This document shows, in pieces, positions 26,257 through 39,997 of a stretch of 64,000 nucleotides of DNA. Both the position numbers and the translations under genes were made by a program. The stretch is from Xylocopa sonorina (lineage: Eukaryota; Arthropoda; Insecta; Hymenoptera; Apidae). The notes beneath the pieces were generated by a model. That model did not search any database and was not told where the DNA came from. It saw only the letters and a program-made list of their open reading frames with translations. The stretch is taken from positions 124,001-188,000 of the forward strand of contig NW_027490166.1 of assembly GCF_050948175.1 (NCBI RefSeq), given 5' to 3'. The first letter of the stretch is position 1. Each line of letters begins with the position of its first letter.

Positions 26257-29040
26257 ATGAAACATAGAAATGAGATGCGATATCGCGTTTTAAGAATCAT
26301 AAGAACTCTATTGCTACGATACGTAGACATCTGCAAACGCACTTTCCTTGCAAGGTAGTGTCGCATTAACGTTCGTATGAAGTGTAGACAAAGAATACAT
26401 AACACTTCGCAAATCATATTATATCTTACCATGAAACATAGAAATGAGATGCGATATCGAGTTTTAAGAATCATAAGAACTCTATTGCTACGATACGTAG
26501 ACATCTGCAGACGCTATTTCCTTGCAAGGAAGTGTCGCATTTACATTCATTTGAAGTGTAGACGAGGAATACATAACACTTCGCAAATCATATTATATCT
26601 TACCATGAAACATAGAAATGAGAAGCGATATCGCGTTCTAAGAAGCATTAGAAATCTATTGCTACGATACGTAGACATCTGCAAACGCTATTTCCTTGCA
26701 ATGAATTGTCGCATTTACATTCATTTGAAGTTTAGACGAGGAATACATAACACTTCGCAAATCATATTATATCTTACCATGAAACATAGAAATGAGATGC
26801 GATTACACGTCTTAAGAAGCATTAGAACACTATTGCTACGATACCTAGACATCTGCAGACGCTATTTCCTAGCAAGGAAGTCTCGCATTTACATTCATTT
26901 GAAGTGTAGACGAGGAATACATGACACTTCGCAAATCATATTATATCTTACCATGAAACATAGAAATGAGATGCGATATCGCGTTTTAAGAAGCATTAGA
27001 ACTCTATTGCTCCGATACGTAGACATCTGCAAACGCTATTTCCTTGCAAGGGAGTGTCACATTTACATTCATTTGAAGTGTAGACGACGAATACATAACA
27101 CTTCGCAAATCATATTACATCTTACCATGAAACGTAGAAATGAGATGCGATATCGCGTTTTAGGAAGCATTAGAACTCTATTGCTACGATACCTAGACAT
27201 CTACAGACGCTATTTCCTAGCAAGGAAGTGTCGCATTTACATTCATTTGAAGTATAGACGAGGAATACATAACACTTCGCAAATCATGTTATATCTTACC
27301 ATGAAACATAGAAATGAGATGCGATATCGCGTTTTAAGAAGCATTAGAACTCTTTTGCTACGATACCTAGACATCTGCAGACGCTATTTCCTACCAAGGA
27401 AGTGTCGCATTTACATTCATTTGAAGTGTAGACGAGGAATACATAAGACTTCGCAAATCATATTATATCTTACCACGAAACATAGAAATGAGATGCGATA
27501 TCGCGTTTTAAGAAGCATTAGAACACTATTGCTACGATACCTAGACATCTGCAGACGCTATTTCCTAGCAAGGAAGTGTCGCACTTACATTCATTTGAAG
27601 TGTAGACGAGGAATACATGACACTTCGCAAATCATATTATATCTTACCATGAAACATAGAAATGAGATGCGATATCGCGTTTTAAGATGCATTAGAATTC
27701 TATTGCTACGATAGGTAGACACCTGCAAACGCTATTTCCTACCGAGGAAGTGTCATATTCACATCCATTTGAAGTGTAGAAGAGGAATACATAACACTTC
27801 GCAAATCATATTATATCTTACCATGAAACATAGAAATGAGATGCGATATCGCGTTTTAAGAAGCATTAGAACTCAACTGCTACGATAGGTAGACATCTGC
27901 AAACGCTATTTCCTTGCAAGGAAGTTTCGCATTTACATTCATTTGAAGTGTAGACGAGGAATACATAACACTTCGCAAATCATGTTATATCTTACCATGA
28001 AACATAGAAATGAGATGCGATATCGCGTTTCAAGAAGCATTAGAACTCTATTGCTACGATACCTAGACATCTGCAGACGCTATTTCCTAGCAAGGAAGTG
28101 TCGCATTTACATTCATTTGAAGTGTAGACGAGGAATACATGACACCTCGCAAATCATATTATATCTTACCATGAAACATAGAAATGAGATGCGATATCCC
28201 GTTTTAAGAAGCATTAGAAATCTATTGCTACGATACGTAGACATCTGCAAACGCTATTTCTTTCCAAGGAAGTGTCGCATTTACATTCATTTGAAGTGTA
28301 GACGAGGAATACATAACACTTCGCAAATCATATTATATCTTACCATGAAACATAGAAATGAGAAGCGATATCGCGTTTTAAGAAGCATTAGAACTCTACT
28401 GCTACGATAGGTAGACATCTGCAGACGCTATTTTCTTTCAAGGGAGTGTCGCATTTACATTCAATTGAAGTGTAGACGAGGAGCACATAACTCTACGCAA
28501 ATCATATTATATCTTACCATGAAACATAGAAATGAGATGCTATATCGCGTTTTAAGAAGCACTAGAACACTATTGCTACGATACCTAGACAACAGCAGAC
28601 GCTATTTCCTAGCAAGGAAGTGTCGCATTTACGTTCATTTGAATCGTAGACGTAGAATGCATAACACTTCGCAATGAATAATATATCTTAGCATGAAACA
28701 TATATATGTGATGCAATATCTCGTTTTAAGAAGCATTTGAACTCTATTGCTTCGATACGTAGACATCTGCAAACGCTATTTCCTTGCAAGGAAGTGTCGC
28801 ATTTACATTCATTTGAAGTGTAGACGAGGAATACATAACACTTCGCAAATCATATTATATCTTTCCATGAAACATAGAAATGAGATGCGATATCGCGTTA
28901 TAAGAATCACAAGAACTCTATTGCTACGATACGTAGACATCTGCAAACGCTATTTCCTTGCAAGAAAGTGTCGCATTTACATTCATTTGAAGTGTAGACG
29001 AGGAGCACATAACACTACGCAAATCATATTATATCTTACC
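26257..29040 (+). repeat. 16-monomer HOR, copy 1 (2,784 bp)
   Basis: The order restarts at 29041, exactly 16 x 174 bp later. Close similarity runs from about 26,210 to 28,416 against 28,994 to 31,200. The last monomers of the unit then differ, with CTGCAGACGCTATTTTC in this copy. It contains a 445-codon stop-free stretch (26377-27714), judged non-coding. Confidence 0.85.
26377..27714 (+). other. Long stop-free stretch through satellite, not a gene
   Basis: A 445-codon stretch without a stop results because one frame of the monomer has 58 sense codons and 174 is divisible by 3. Its translation is a 58-residue Arg/Ile/Leu-rich repeat that I do not recognise. Equal-length stretches lie at 29161-30498 and 44119-45456, with a 418-codon one at 18374-19630. 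Many sister monomers carry TAG, TGA, TAA or frameshifts in this frame. No promoter, intron or flanking gene structure is visible. I judge it non-coding. Confidence 0.85.
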
Positions 29041-31824
29041 ATGAAACATAGAAATGAGATGCGATATCGCGTTTTAAGAATCATAAGAACTCTATTGCTA
29101 CGATACGTAGACATCTGCAAACGCACTTTCCTTGCAAGGTAGTGTCGCATTAACGTTCATATGAAGTGTAGACAAAGAATACATAACACTTCGCAAATCA
29201 TATTATATCTTACCATGAAACATAGAAATGATATGCGATATCGCGTTTTAAGAATCATAAGAACTCTATTGCTACGATACGTAGACATCTGCAGACGCTA
29301 TTTCCTTGCAAGGAAGTGTCGCATTTACATTCATTTGAAGTGTAGACGAGGAATACATAACACTTCGCAAATCATATTATATCTTACCATGAAACATAGA
29401 AATGAGAAGCGATATCGCGTTCTAAGAAGCATTAGAAATCTATTGCTACGATACGTAGACATCTGCAAACGCTATTTCCTTGCAATGAATTGTCGCATTT
29501 ACATTCATTTGAAGTTTAGACGAGGAATACATAACACTTCGCAAATCATATTATATCTTACCATGAAACATAGAAATGAGATGCGATTACACGTCTTAAG
29601 AAGCATTAGAACACTATTGCTACGATACCTAGACATCTGCAGACGCTATTTCCTAGCAAGGAAGTCTCGCATTTACATTCATTTGCAGTGTAGACGAGGA
29701 ATACATGACACTTCGCAAATCATATTATATCTTACCATGAAACATAGAAATGAGATGCGATATCGCGTTTTAAGAAGCATTAGAACTCTATTGCTCCGAT
29801 ACGTAGACATCTGCAAACGCTATTTCCTTGCAAGGGAGTGTCACATTTACATTCATTTGAAGTGTAGACGACGAATACATAACACTTCGCAAATCATATT
29901 ACATCTTACCATGAAACGTAGAAATGAGATGCGATATCGCGTTTTAGGAAGCATTAGAACTCTATTGCTACGATACCTAGACATCTGCAGACGCTATTTC
30001 CTAGCAAGGAAGTGTCGCATTTACATTCATTTGAAGTATAGACGAGGAATACATAACACTTCGCAAATCATGTTATATCTTACCATGAAACATAGAAATG
30101 AGATGCGATATCGCGTTTTAAGAAGCATTAGAACTCTTTTGCTACGATACCTAGACATCTGCAGACGCTATTTCCTACCAAGGAAGTGTCGCATTTACAT
30201 TCATTTGAATTGTAGACGAGGAATACATAAGACTTCGCAAATCATATTATATCTTACCACGAAACATAGAAATGAGATGCGATATCGCGTTTTAAGAAGC
30301 ATTAGAACACTATTGCTACGATACCTAGACATCTGCAGACGCTATTTCCTAGCAAGGAAGTGTCGCACTTACATTCATTTGAAGTGTAGACGAGGAATAC
30401 ATGACACTTCGCAAATCATATTATATCTTACCATGAAACATAGAAATGAGATGCGATATCGCGTTTTAAGATGCATTAGAATTCTATTGCTACGATAGGT
30501 AGACACCTGCAAACGCTATTTCCTACCGAGGAAGTGTCATATTCACATCCATTTGAAGTGTAGAAGAGGAATACATAACACTTCGCAAATCATATTATAT
30601 CTTACCATGAAACATAGAAATGAGATGCGATATCGCGTTTTAAGAAGCATTAGAACTCAACTGCTACGATAGGTAGACATCTGCAAACGCTATTTCCTTG
30701 CAAGGAAGTTTCGCATTTACATTCATTTGAAGTGTAGACGAGGAATACATCACACTTCGCAAATCATGTTATATCTTACCATGAAACATAGAAATGAGAT
30801 GCGATATCGCGTTTTAAGAAGCATTAGAACTCTATTGCTACGATACCTAGACACCTGCAGACGCTATTTCCTAGCAAGGAAGTGTCGCATTTACATTCAT
30901 TTGAAGTGTAGACGAGGAATACATGACACCTCGCAAATCATATTATATCTTACCATGAAACATAGAAATGAGATGCGATATCCCGTTTTAAGAAGCATTA
31001 GAAATCTATTGCTACGATACGTAGACATCTGCAAACGCTATTTCCTTCCAAGGAAGTGTCGCATTTACATTCATTTGAAGTGTAGACGAGGAATACATAA
31101 CACTTCGCAAATCATATTATATCTTACCATGAAACATAGAAATGAGAAGCGATATCGCGTTTTAAGAAGCATTAGAACTCTACTGCTACGATAGGTAGAC
31201 ATCTGCAAACGCTATATCCTTGCAAGGAAGTGTCGCATTTACATTCATTTGAAGTGTAGACGAGGAATACATAACACTTCGCAAATCATATTATATCTTA
31301 ACATGAAACATAGAAATGAGATGCGATATCCCGTTTTAAGAAGCATTAGAAATCTATTGCTACGATACGTAGACATCTGCAAACGCTATTTCTTTCCAAG
31401 GAAGTGTCGCATTTACATTCATTTGAAGTGTAGACGAGGAATACATAACACTTCGCAAATCATATTATATCTTACCATGAAACATAGAAATGAGAAGCGA
31501 TATCGCGTTTTAAGAAGCATTAGAACTCTACTGCTACGATAGGTAGACATCTGCAAACGCTATATCCTTGCAAGGAAGTGTCGCATTTACATTCATTTGA
31601 AGTGTAGACGAGGAATACATAACACTTCGCAAATCATATTATATCTTAACATGAAACATAGAAATGAGATGCGATATCGCGTTTTAAGAATCATAAGACA
31701 TCTATTGCTACGATACGTAGACATCTGCAGACTCTATTTCCTTACAAGGAAGTGTCGCATTTACATTCATTTGAAGTGTAGACGAGGAATACATAACACT
31801 TCGCAAATCATATAATATCCTACC
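29041..31824 (+). repeat. 16-monomer HOR, copy 2 (2,784 bp)
   Basis: This is the second copy of the 16-monomer order. Markers such as GCGATTACACGTC (near 29,585), CATATTACATC (near 29,900) and TTACCACGAAAC (near 30,257) match copy 1 at a 2,784-bp shift. It also matches the block from 43999 at a shift of 14,958 bp, which is 86 monomers minus six single-base deletions. Confidence 0.85.
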
Positions 31825-32868
31825 ATGAAACATAGAAATGAGATGCTATATCGCGTTTTAAGAAGCATTAGAACTCTATTGCTACGATACCTAGACAACT
31901 GCAGACGCTATTTCCTAGCAAGGAAGTGTCGCATTTACGTTCATTTGAATCGTAGACGTAGAATGCATAACACTTCGCAATGAATAATATATCTTAGCAT
32001 GAAACATATATATGTGATGCAATATCTCGTTTTAAGAAGCATTTGAACTCTATTGCTTCGATACGTAGACATCTGCAAACGCTATTTCCTTGCAAGGAAG
32101 TGTCGCATTTACATTCATTTGAAGTGTAGACGAGGAATACATAACACTTCGCAAATCATATTATATCTTACCATGAAACATAGAAATGAGATGCGATATC
32201 GCGTTATAAGGATCACAAGAACTCTATTGCTACGATACGTAGACATCTGCAAACGCTATTTCCTTGCAAGAAAGTGTCGCATTTACATTCATTTGAATCG
32301 TATACGAGGAATGCATAACACTTCGCAATGAATATTATATCTTATCATGAAACGTAGATATGAGATGCTATATCTCGTTTTAAGAAGCATTTGAACTCTA
32401 TAGCTACGATACCTAGACATCTGCAGACGCTATTTCCTAGCAAGGAAGAGTCGCATTTACATTCATTTGAAGTGTAGACGAGGAATACATAACACTTCGC
32501 AAATCATATTATATCTCACCATGAAACATAGAAATGAGGTGCGATATCGCGTTTTAAGAAGCATTAGAACTCTATCGCTACGATACCTAGATATCTGCAG
32601 ACGCTATTTCCTAGCAAGGAAGTGTCGCATTTACATTCATTTGAAGTGTAGACGAGGAATACATAACACTTCGCAAATTATATAATATCTTACCATGAAA
32701 CATAGAAATGAGATGCGATATCGCGTTTTAAGAAGCATTAGAACTCTGTTGCTACGATAGCTAGACATCTGCAGACGCTATTTCCTAGCAAGGAAGTGTC
32801 GCATTTACATTCACTTGAAGTGTAGACGAGGAATACATGACACCTCGCAAATCATATAATATCTTACC
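31825..32868 (+). repeat. Satellite, six monomers with M-type modules
   Basis: Six in-phase monomers. They include M-type modules near 31.98 and 32.33 kb and an R-type copy with GATAGCTAGAC near 32,757. The first part matches 46.8-47.4 kb. Nothing but satellite. Confidence 0.8.
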
Positions 32869-34431
32869 ATGAAACATGGAAATGAGATGCGATATCGCGT
32901 TGTAAGAATCATAAGAACACTATTGCTACGATACGTAGACATCTGCAAACGCTATTTCCTACCAAGGAAGTGTCGCATTTACATTCATATGAAGTGTAGA
33001 CGAGGAATACATAACACTTCGCAAATCATATTATATCTTACCATGAAACATAGAAATGAGGTGCGATATCGCGTTTTAAGAAGCATTAGAACCCTATTGC
33101 TACGATAGGTAGACATCTGCAAACGCTATTTCTTTGCAAGGAAGTGTCGCATTTACATTCTTTTGAAGTGTAGACGTGGAATACACACACTTCGCAAATC
33201 ATATTATATCTTACCATGAAACATAGAAATGAGATGCGTTATCGCGTTTTAATAAGCATTAGAACACTACTGCTGCGATAGGTAGACATCTGCAAACGCT
33301 ATTTCCTTGCTAGGAAGTGTCGCATTAACATTCATATGAAGTGTAGACGAGGAATACATAACACTTCGCAAATCATATTATATCTTACCATGAAACATGG
33401 AAATGAGATGCGATATCGCGTTGTAAGAATCATAAGAACACTATTGCTACGATACGTAGACATCTGCAAACGCTATTTCCTACCAAGGAAGTGTCGCATT
33501 TACATTCATATGAAGTGTAGACGAGGAATACATAACACTTCGCAAATCATATTATATCTTACCATGAAACATAGAAATGAGGTGCGATATCGCGTTTTAT
33601 GAAGCAATAGAACCCTATTGCTACGATAGGAAAACATCTGCAAACGCTATTTCTTTGCAAGCAAGTGTCGCATTTACATTCTTTTGAAGTGTAGACGTGG
33701 AATACACACACTTCGCAAATCATATTATATCTTACCATGAAACATAGAAATGAGATGCGACATCGCGTTTTAAGAAGCATTAGAACACTAATGCTAATAT
33801 ACGTAGACATCTGCAAACGCTATTTCCTTGCAAGGAAGTGTCGCATTAACATTCATATGAAGTGTAGACGAGGAATACATAACACTTCGCAAATCATATT
33901 ATATCTTACCATGAAACATGGAAATGAGATGCGATATCGCGTTTTAAGAAGCATTCGAACACTATTCCTACGATACGTAGACATCTGCAAACGCTATTTC
34001 CTTGCTAGGAAGTGTCGCATTTACATTCATTTGAAGTGTAGACGAGGAATACATAACACTTCGCAAATCATATTATATCTTACCATGAAACATAGAAATG
34101 TGATGCGATATCGCGTTTTAAGAAGCATTTGAAATCTATTGCTACGATACGTAGACATCTGCAAACGCTATTTCTTTGCAAGGAAGTGTCGCATTTACAT
34201 TCATTTGAAATGTAGACGTGGAATACACACACTTCGCAAATCATATTATATCTTACCATGAAACATAGAAATGAAATGCGATATCGCGTTTTAAGTATCA
34301 TAAGAGCTCTATTGCTACGATACTTAGACATCTGCAAACGCTCTTTCCTTGCAAGGAAGTGTCGCATTAACATTCATATGAAGTGTACACGAGGAATACA
34401 TAACACTTCGCAAATCATATTATTTCTTACC
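32869..34431 (+). repeat. Compact 3-monomer HOR, three copies of 521 bp
   Basis: Units start at 32869, 33390 and 33911, each opening with ATGAAACATGG. Each holds two 174-bp monomers and one 173-bp monomer whose ACACACAC marker falls at 33183, 33704 and 34225, spaced exactly 521 bp. A fourth unit opens at 34432 but lacks the 173-bp monomer. This is the shortest regular HOR repeated at least three times in the window. It lies between the 16-monomer block and the return of the 23-monomer family. Confidence 0.85.
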
Positions 34432-34953
34432 ATGAAACATGGAAATGAGATGCGATATCGCGTTTTAAGAAGCATTAGAACACTAATGCTAATATACGTA
34501 GACATCTGCAAACGCTATTTCCTTGCTAGGAAGTGTCGCATTTACATTCATTTGAAGTGTAGACGAAGAATACATAACACTTCGCAAATCATATTATATC
34601 TTACCCTGAAACATAGAAATGAGATGCGATATCGCGTTTTAAGAATCATAAGAACTCTATAGCTACGATACGCAGAAATCTGCAAACGCTCTTTCCTTGC
34701 AAGGAAGTGTCGCATTAACATTCATATGAAGTGTACACGAGGAATACATAACACATCGCAAATCATATTATATCTTACCATGAAACATAGAAATGAGTTG
34801 CGATTTCGCGTTTTAGGAATCATAAGAACTCTATCGCTACGATACCTAGATATCTGCAGACGCTATTTCCTAGCAAGGAAGTGTCGCATTTACATTCATT
34901 TGAAGTGTAGACGAGGAATACATAACACTTCGCAAATTATATAATATCTTACC
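34432..34953 (+). repeat. Degenerate fourth trimer unit and transition
   Basis: Three 174-bp monomers. The first opens with the trimer signature. The second has CTGAAACAT in place of ATGAAACAT and a TATAGCTACG stop. The third is a divergent copy with GATTTCGCG. From 34954 the pass-1 order resumes. Confidence 0.7.
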
Positions 34954-37900
34954 ATGAAACATAGAAATGAGATGCGTTATCGCGTTTTTAGAAGCATTAG
35001 AACGCTGTTGCTACGATACCTAGACATCTGCAGACGCTATTTCCTAGCAAGGAAGTGTCGCATTTACATTCATTTGAAGTCTAGACGAGGAGTACATAAC
35101 ACTACGCAAATCATATTATATCTTACCATGAAACATAGAAATGTGATGCGATATCGCGTTTTAAGAAGCATTTGAAATCTATTGCTACGATACGTAGACA
35201 TCTGCAAACGATATTTCTTTGCAAGGAAGTGTCGCATTTACATTCATTTGAAGTGTAGACGTGGAATACACACACTTCGCAAATCATATTATATCTTACC
35301 ATGAATCATAGAAATGAAATGCGATATCGCGTTTTAATAAGCATTAGAACTCTACTGCTACGATAGGTAGACATCTGCAAACGCTATTTCCTTGCAAGGA
35401 AGTGTCGCATTTACATTCATTTGAAGTGTAGACGAGGAGTACATAACACTTCGCAAATCATATTATATCTTACCATGAAACATAGAAATGAGATGCGATA
35501 TTGTGTTTTGAGAAACATTAGAACTCTATCGCTGCGACACCTAGCAATCTGCAGACGCTATTTCATTTCAAGGAAGTGTCGCATTTACATTCATTTGAAG
35601 TGTAGACGAGGAATACATAACACTACGTAAATCATATTATATCTTACCATGAAACATAGAAATGTGATGCAATATCGCGTTTTAAGAAGCATTTGAAATC
35701 TATTGCTACGATACGTAGACATCTGCAAACGCTATTTCTTTGCAAGGAAGTGTCGCATTTACATTCATTTGAAGTGTAGACGAGGAATACGTCACACTTC
35801 GCAAATCATATTATATCTTACCATGAAACATAGAAATGAGATGCGATATTGCGTTTTGAGAAGCATTAGAACCCTATCGCTACGATACCTAGACATCTGC
35901 AGACGCTATTTCCTTTCAAGGAAGTGTCGCATTTACATTCATTTGAAGTATAGACGAGGAGTACATAACACTTCGCAAATCATATTATATCTTACCATGA
36001 AACATGGAAATGAGTTGCGATATCGCGTTTTAAGAAGCATTAGAACACTATTGCTAAGATACGTAGACATCTGCAAACGATATTTCCTTGCTTGGAAGTG
36101 TCGCATTTACATTCGTTTGAAGTGTAGACGAAGAATACATAACATTTCGCAAATCATATTATATCTTACCATGAAACATAGAAATGAGATGCGATATCGC
36201 GTTTTAAGAATCATAAGAACTCTATAGCTGCGAAACGCAGTAATCTGCAAACGCTATTTCCTTGCAAGGAAGTGTCGCATTTACATTCATTTGAAGTGTA
36301 GACGAGGAATACATCACACTTCGCAAATCATATTATATCTTACCATGAAACACAGAAATGAGATGCGATATTGCGTTTTGAGGAGCATTAGAACACTATC
36401 GCTACGATACCTAGACATCTGCAGACGCTATTTCCTTTCAAGGGAGTGTCGCATTTACATTCAATTGAAGTGTAGACGAGGAGCACATAACTCTACGCAA
36501 ATCATATTATATCTTACCATGAAACATAGAAATGAGATGCGATATCGCGTTTTAAGAATCATAAGAACTCTATTGCTACGATACGTAGACATCTGCAAAC
36601 GAACTTTCCTTGCAAGGAAGTGTCGCATTAACATTCATATGAAGTGTACACGAGGAATACATAACACTTCGCAAATCATATTATTTCTTACCATGAAACA
36701 TGGAAAAGAGATTCGATATCGCGTTTTAAGAAGCATTAGAACACTATTGCTAAGATACGTAGACATCTGCAAACGCTATTTCCTTGCTAGGAAGTGTCGC
36801 ATTTACATTCATTTGAAGTGTAGACGAAGAATACATAACACTTCGCAAATCATATTATATCTTACCATGAAACATAGAAATGAGATGCGATATCGCGTTT
36901 TAAGAATCATAAGAACTCTATAGCTACGATACACAGAAATCTGCAAACGCTCTTTCCTTGCAAGGAAGTGTCGCATTAACATTCATATGAAGTGTATACG
37001 AGGAATACATAACACTTCGCAAATCATATTATATCTTACCATGAAACATGGAAATGAGATGCGATATCGCGTTTTAAGAAGCATTAGAACACTATTTCTA
37101 AGATACGTAGACATCTGCAAACGCTATTTCCTTGCTAGGAAGTGTCGCATTTACATTCATTTGAAGTGTAGACGAAGAATACATAACACTTCGCAAATCA
37201 TATTATATCTTACCATGAAACATAGAAATGAGATGCGATATCGCGTTTTAAGAATCATAAGAACTCTATTGCTACGATACGTAGACATCTGCAAACGCTA
37301 TTTCCTACCGAGGAAGTGTCATATTCACATCCATTTGAAGTGTAGAAGAGGAATACATAACACTTCGCAAATCATATTATATCTTACCATGAAACATAGA
37401 AATGAGATGCGATATCGCGTTTTAAGAAGCATTAGAACTCAACTGCTACGATAGGTAGACATCTGCAAACGTTATTTCCTTGCAAGGAAGTTTCGCATTT
37501 ACATTCATTTGAAGTGTAGACGAGGAATACATCACACTTCGCAAATCATGTTATATCTTACCATGAAACATAGAAATGAGATGCGATATCCCGTTTTAAG
37601 AAGCATTAGAAATCTATTGTTACGATACGTAGACATCTGCAAACGCTATTTCTTTCCAAGGAAGTGTCGCATTTACATTCATTTGAAGTGTAGACGAGGA
37701 ATACATAACACTTCGCAAATCATATTATATCTTACCATGAAACATAGAAATGAGAAGCGATATCGCGTTTTAAGAAGCATTAGAACTCTACTGCTACGAT
37801 AGGTAGACATCTGCAAACGCTATATCCTTGCAAGGAAGTGTCGCATTTACATTCATTTGAAGTGTAGACGAGGAATACATCACACTTCGCAAATCATATT

Positions 37901-38780
37901 ATATCTTACCATGAAACACAGAAATGAGATGCGATATTGCGTTTTGAGGAGCATTAGAACTCTATCGCTACGATACCTAGACATCTGCAGACGCTATTTC
38001 CTTTCAAGGGAGTGTCGCATTTACATTCAATTGAAGTGTAGACGAGGAGCACATAACTCTACGCAAATCATATTATATCTTACCATGAAACATAGAAATG
38101 AGATGCGATATCGCGTTTTAAGAATCATAAGAACTCTATTGCTACGATACGTAGACATCTGCAAACGAACTTTCCTTGCAAGGAAGTGTCGCATTAACAT
38201 TCATATGAAGTGTAGACGAGGAATACATAACACTTCGCAAATCATATTATATCTTAACATGAAACATAGAAATGAGATGCGATATCGCGTTTTAAGAATC
38301 ATAAGACATCTATTGCTACGATACGTAGACATCTGCAGACTCTATTTCCTTACAAGGAGGTGTCGCATTTACATTCATTTGAAGTGTAGACGAAGAATAC
38401 ATAACACTTCGCAAATCATATTATATCTTACCATGAAACATAGAAATGAGATGCGATATAGCGTTTTAAGAATCATAAGAACTCTATAGCTGCGATACGC
38501 AGTAATCTGCAAACGCTATTTCCTTGCAAGGAAGTGTCGCATTTACATTCATTTGAAGTGTAGACGAGGAATACATAGCACTTCGCAAATCATATTATAT
38601 CTTACCATGAAACATAGAAATGTGGTGCGATATCGCGTTTTAAGAAGCATTAGAACTCTATCGCTACGATACCTAGATATCTGCAGACGCTATTTCCTAG
38701 CAAGGAAGTGTCGCATTTACATTCATTTGAAGTGTAGACGAGGAATACATAACACTTCGCAAATTATATAATATCTTACC
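34954..38780 (+). repeat. 22-monomer HOR of the 5' family, copy 1 (3,827 bp)
   Basis: Monomers follow pass-1 order 16, 4, 5, 6, 7, 8, 9, 10, then 20-23, 1, the CTACCGAGG monomer and 17-21. The order restarts at 38781, 22 monomers minus one base later. 35421-36227 matches 978-1784, and 37041-38780 matches 9552-11291 at a constant shift. This segment therefore duplicates the left part of the window. Confidence 0.8.
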
Positions 38781-39997
38781 ATGAAACATAGAAATGAGAT
38801 GCGTTATCGCGTTTTTAGAAGCATTAGAACGCTGTTGCTACGATACCTAGACATATGCAGACGCTATTTCCTAGCAAGGAAGTGTCGCATTTACATTCAT
38901 TTGAAGTCTAGACGAGGAGTACATAACACTACGCAAATCATATTATATCTTACCATGAAACATAGAAATGTGATGCGATATCGCGTTTTAAGAAGCATTT
39001 GAAATCTATTGCTACGATACGTAGACATCTGCAAACGCTATTTCTTTGCAAGGAAGTGTCGCATTTACATTCATTTGAAGTGTAGACGTGGAATACACAC
39101 ACTTCGCAAATCATATTATATCTTACCATGAATCATAGAAATGAAATGCGATATCGCGTTTCAATAAGCATTAGAACTCTACGGCTACGATAGGTAGACA
39201 TCTGCAAACGCTATTTCCTTGCAAGGAAGTGTCGCATTTACATTCATTTGAAGTGTAGACGAGGAGTACATAACACTTCGCAAATCATATTATATCTTAC
39301 CATGAAACATAGAAATGAGATGCGATATTGTGTTTTGAGAAACATTAGAACTCTATCGCTGCGACACCTAGCCATCTGCAGACGCTATTTCATTTCAAGG
39401 AAGTGTCGCATTTACATTCATTTGAAGTGTAGACGAGGAATACATAACACTACGTAAATCATATTATATCTTACCATGAAACATAGAAATGTGATGCAAT
39501 ATCGCGTTTTAAGAAGCATTTGAAATCCATTGCTACGATACGTAGACATCTGCAAACGCTATTTCTTTGCAAGGAAGTGTCGCATTTACATTCATTTGAA
39601 GTGTAGACGAGGAATACGTCACACTTCGCAAATCATATTATATCTTACCATGAAACATAGAAATGAGATGCGATATTGCGTTTTGAGAAGCATTAGAACC
39701 CTATCGCTACGATACCTAGACATCTGCAGACGCTATTTCCTTTCAAGGAAGTGTCGCATTTACATTCATTTGAAGTGTAGACGAGGAGTACATAACACTT
39801 CGCAAATCATATTATATCTTACCATGAAACATGGAAATGAGTTGCGATATCGCGTTTTAAGAAGCATTAGAACACTATTGCTACGATACGTAGACATCTG
39901 CAAACGCTATTTCCTTGCAAGGATGTGTCGCATTTACATTGATTTGAAGTGTAGACGAGGAATATATAACACTTCGCAAATCATATTATATCTTACC
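38781..39997 (+). repeat. 22-monomer HOR, partial copy 2
   Basis: Seven monomers repeat the start of the 34954 unit (pass-1 types 16, 4, 5, 6, 7, 8, 9), including the 173-bp monomer with its marker at 39095. The order then switches within the last monomer to the 30-monomer family. Confidence 0.75.
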
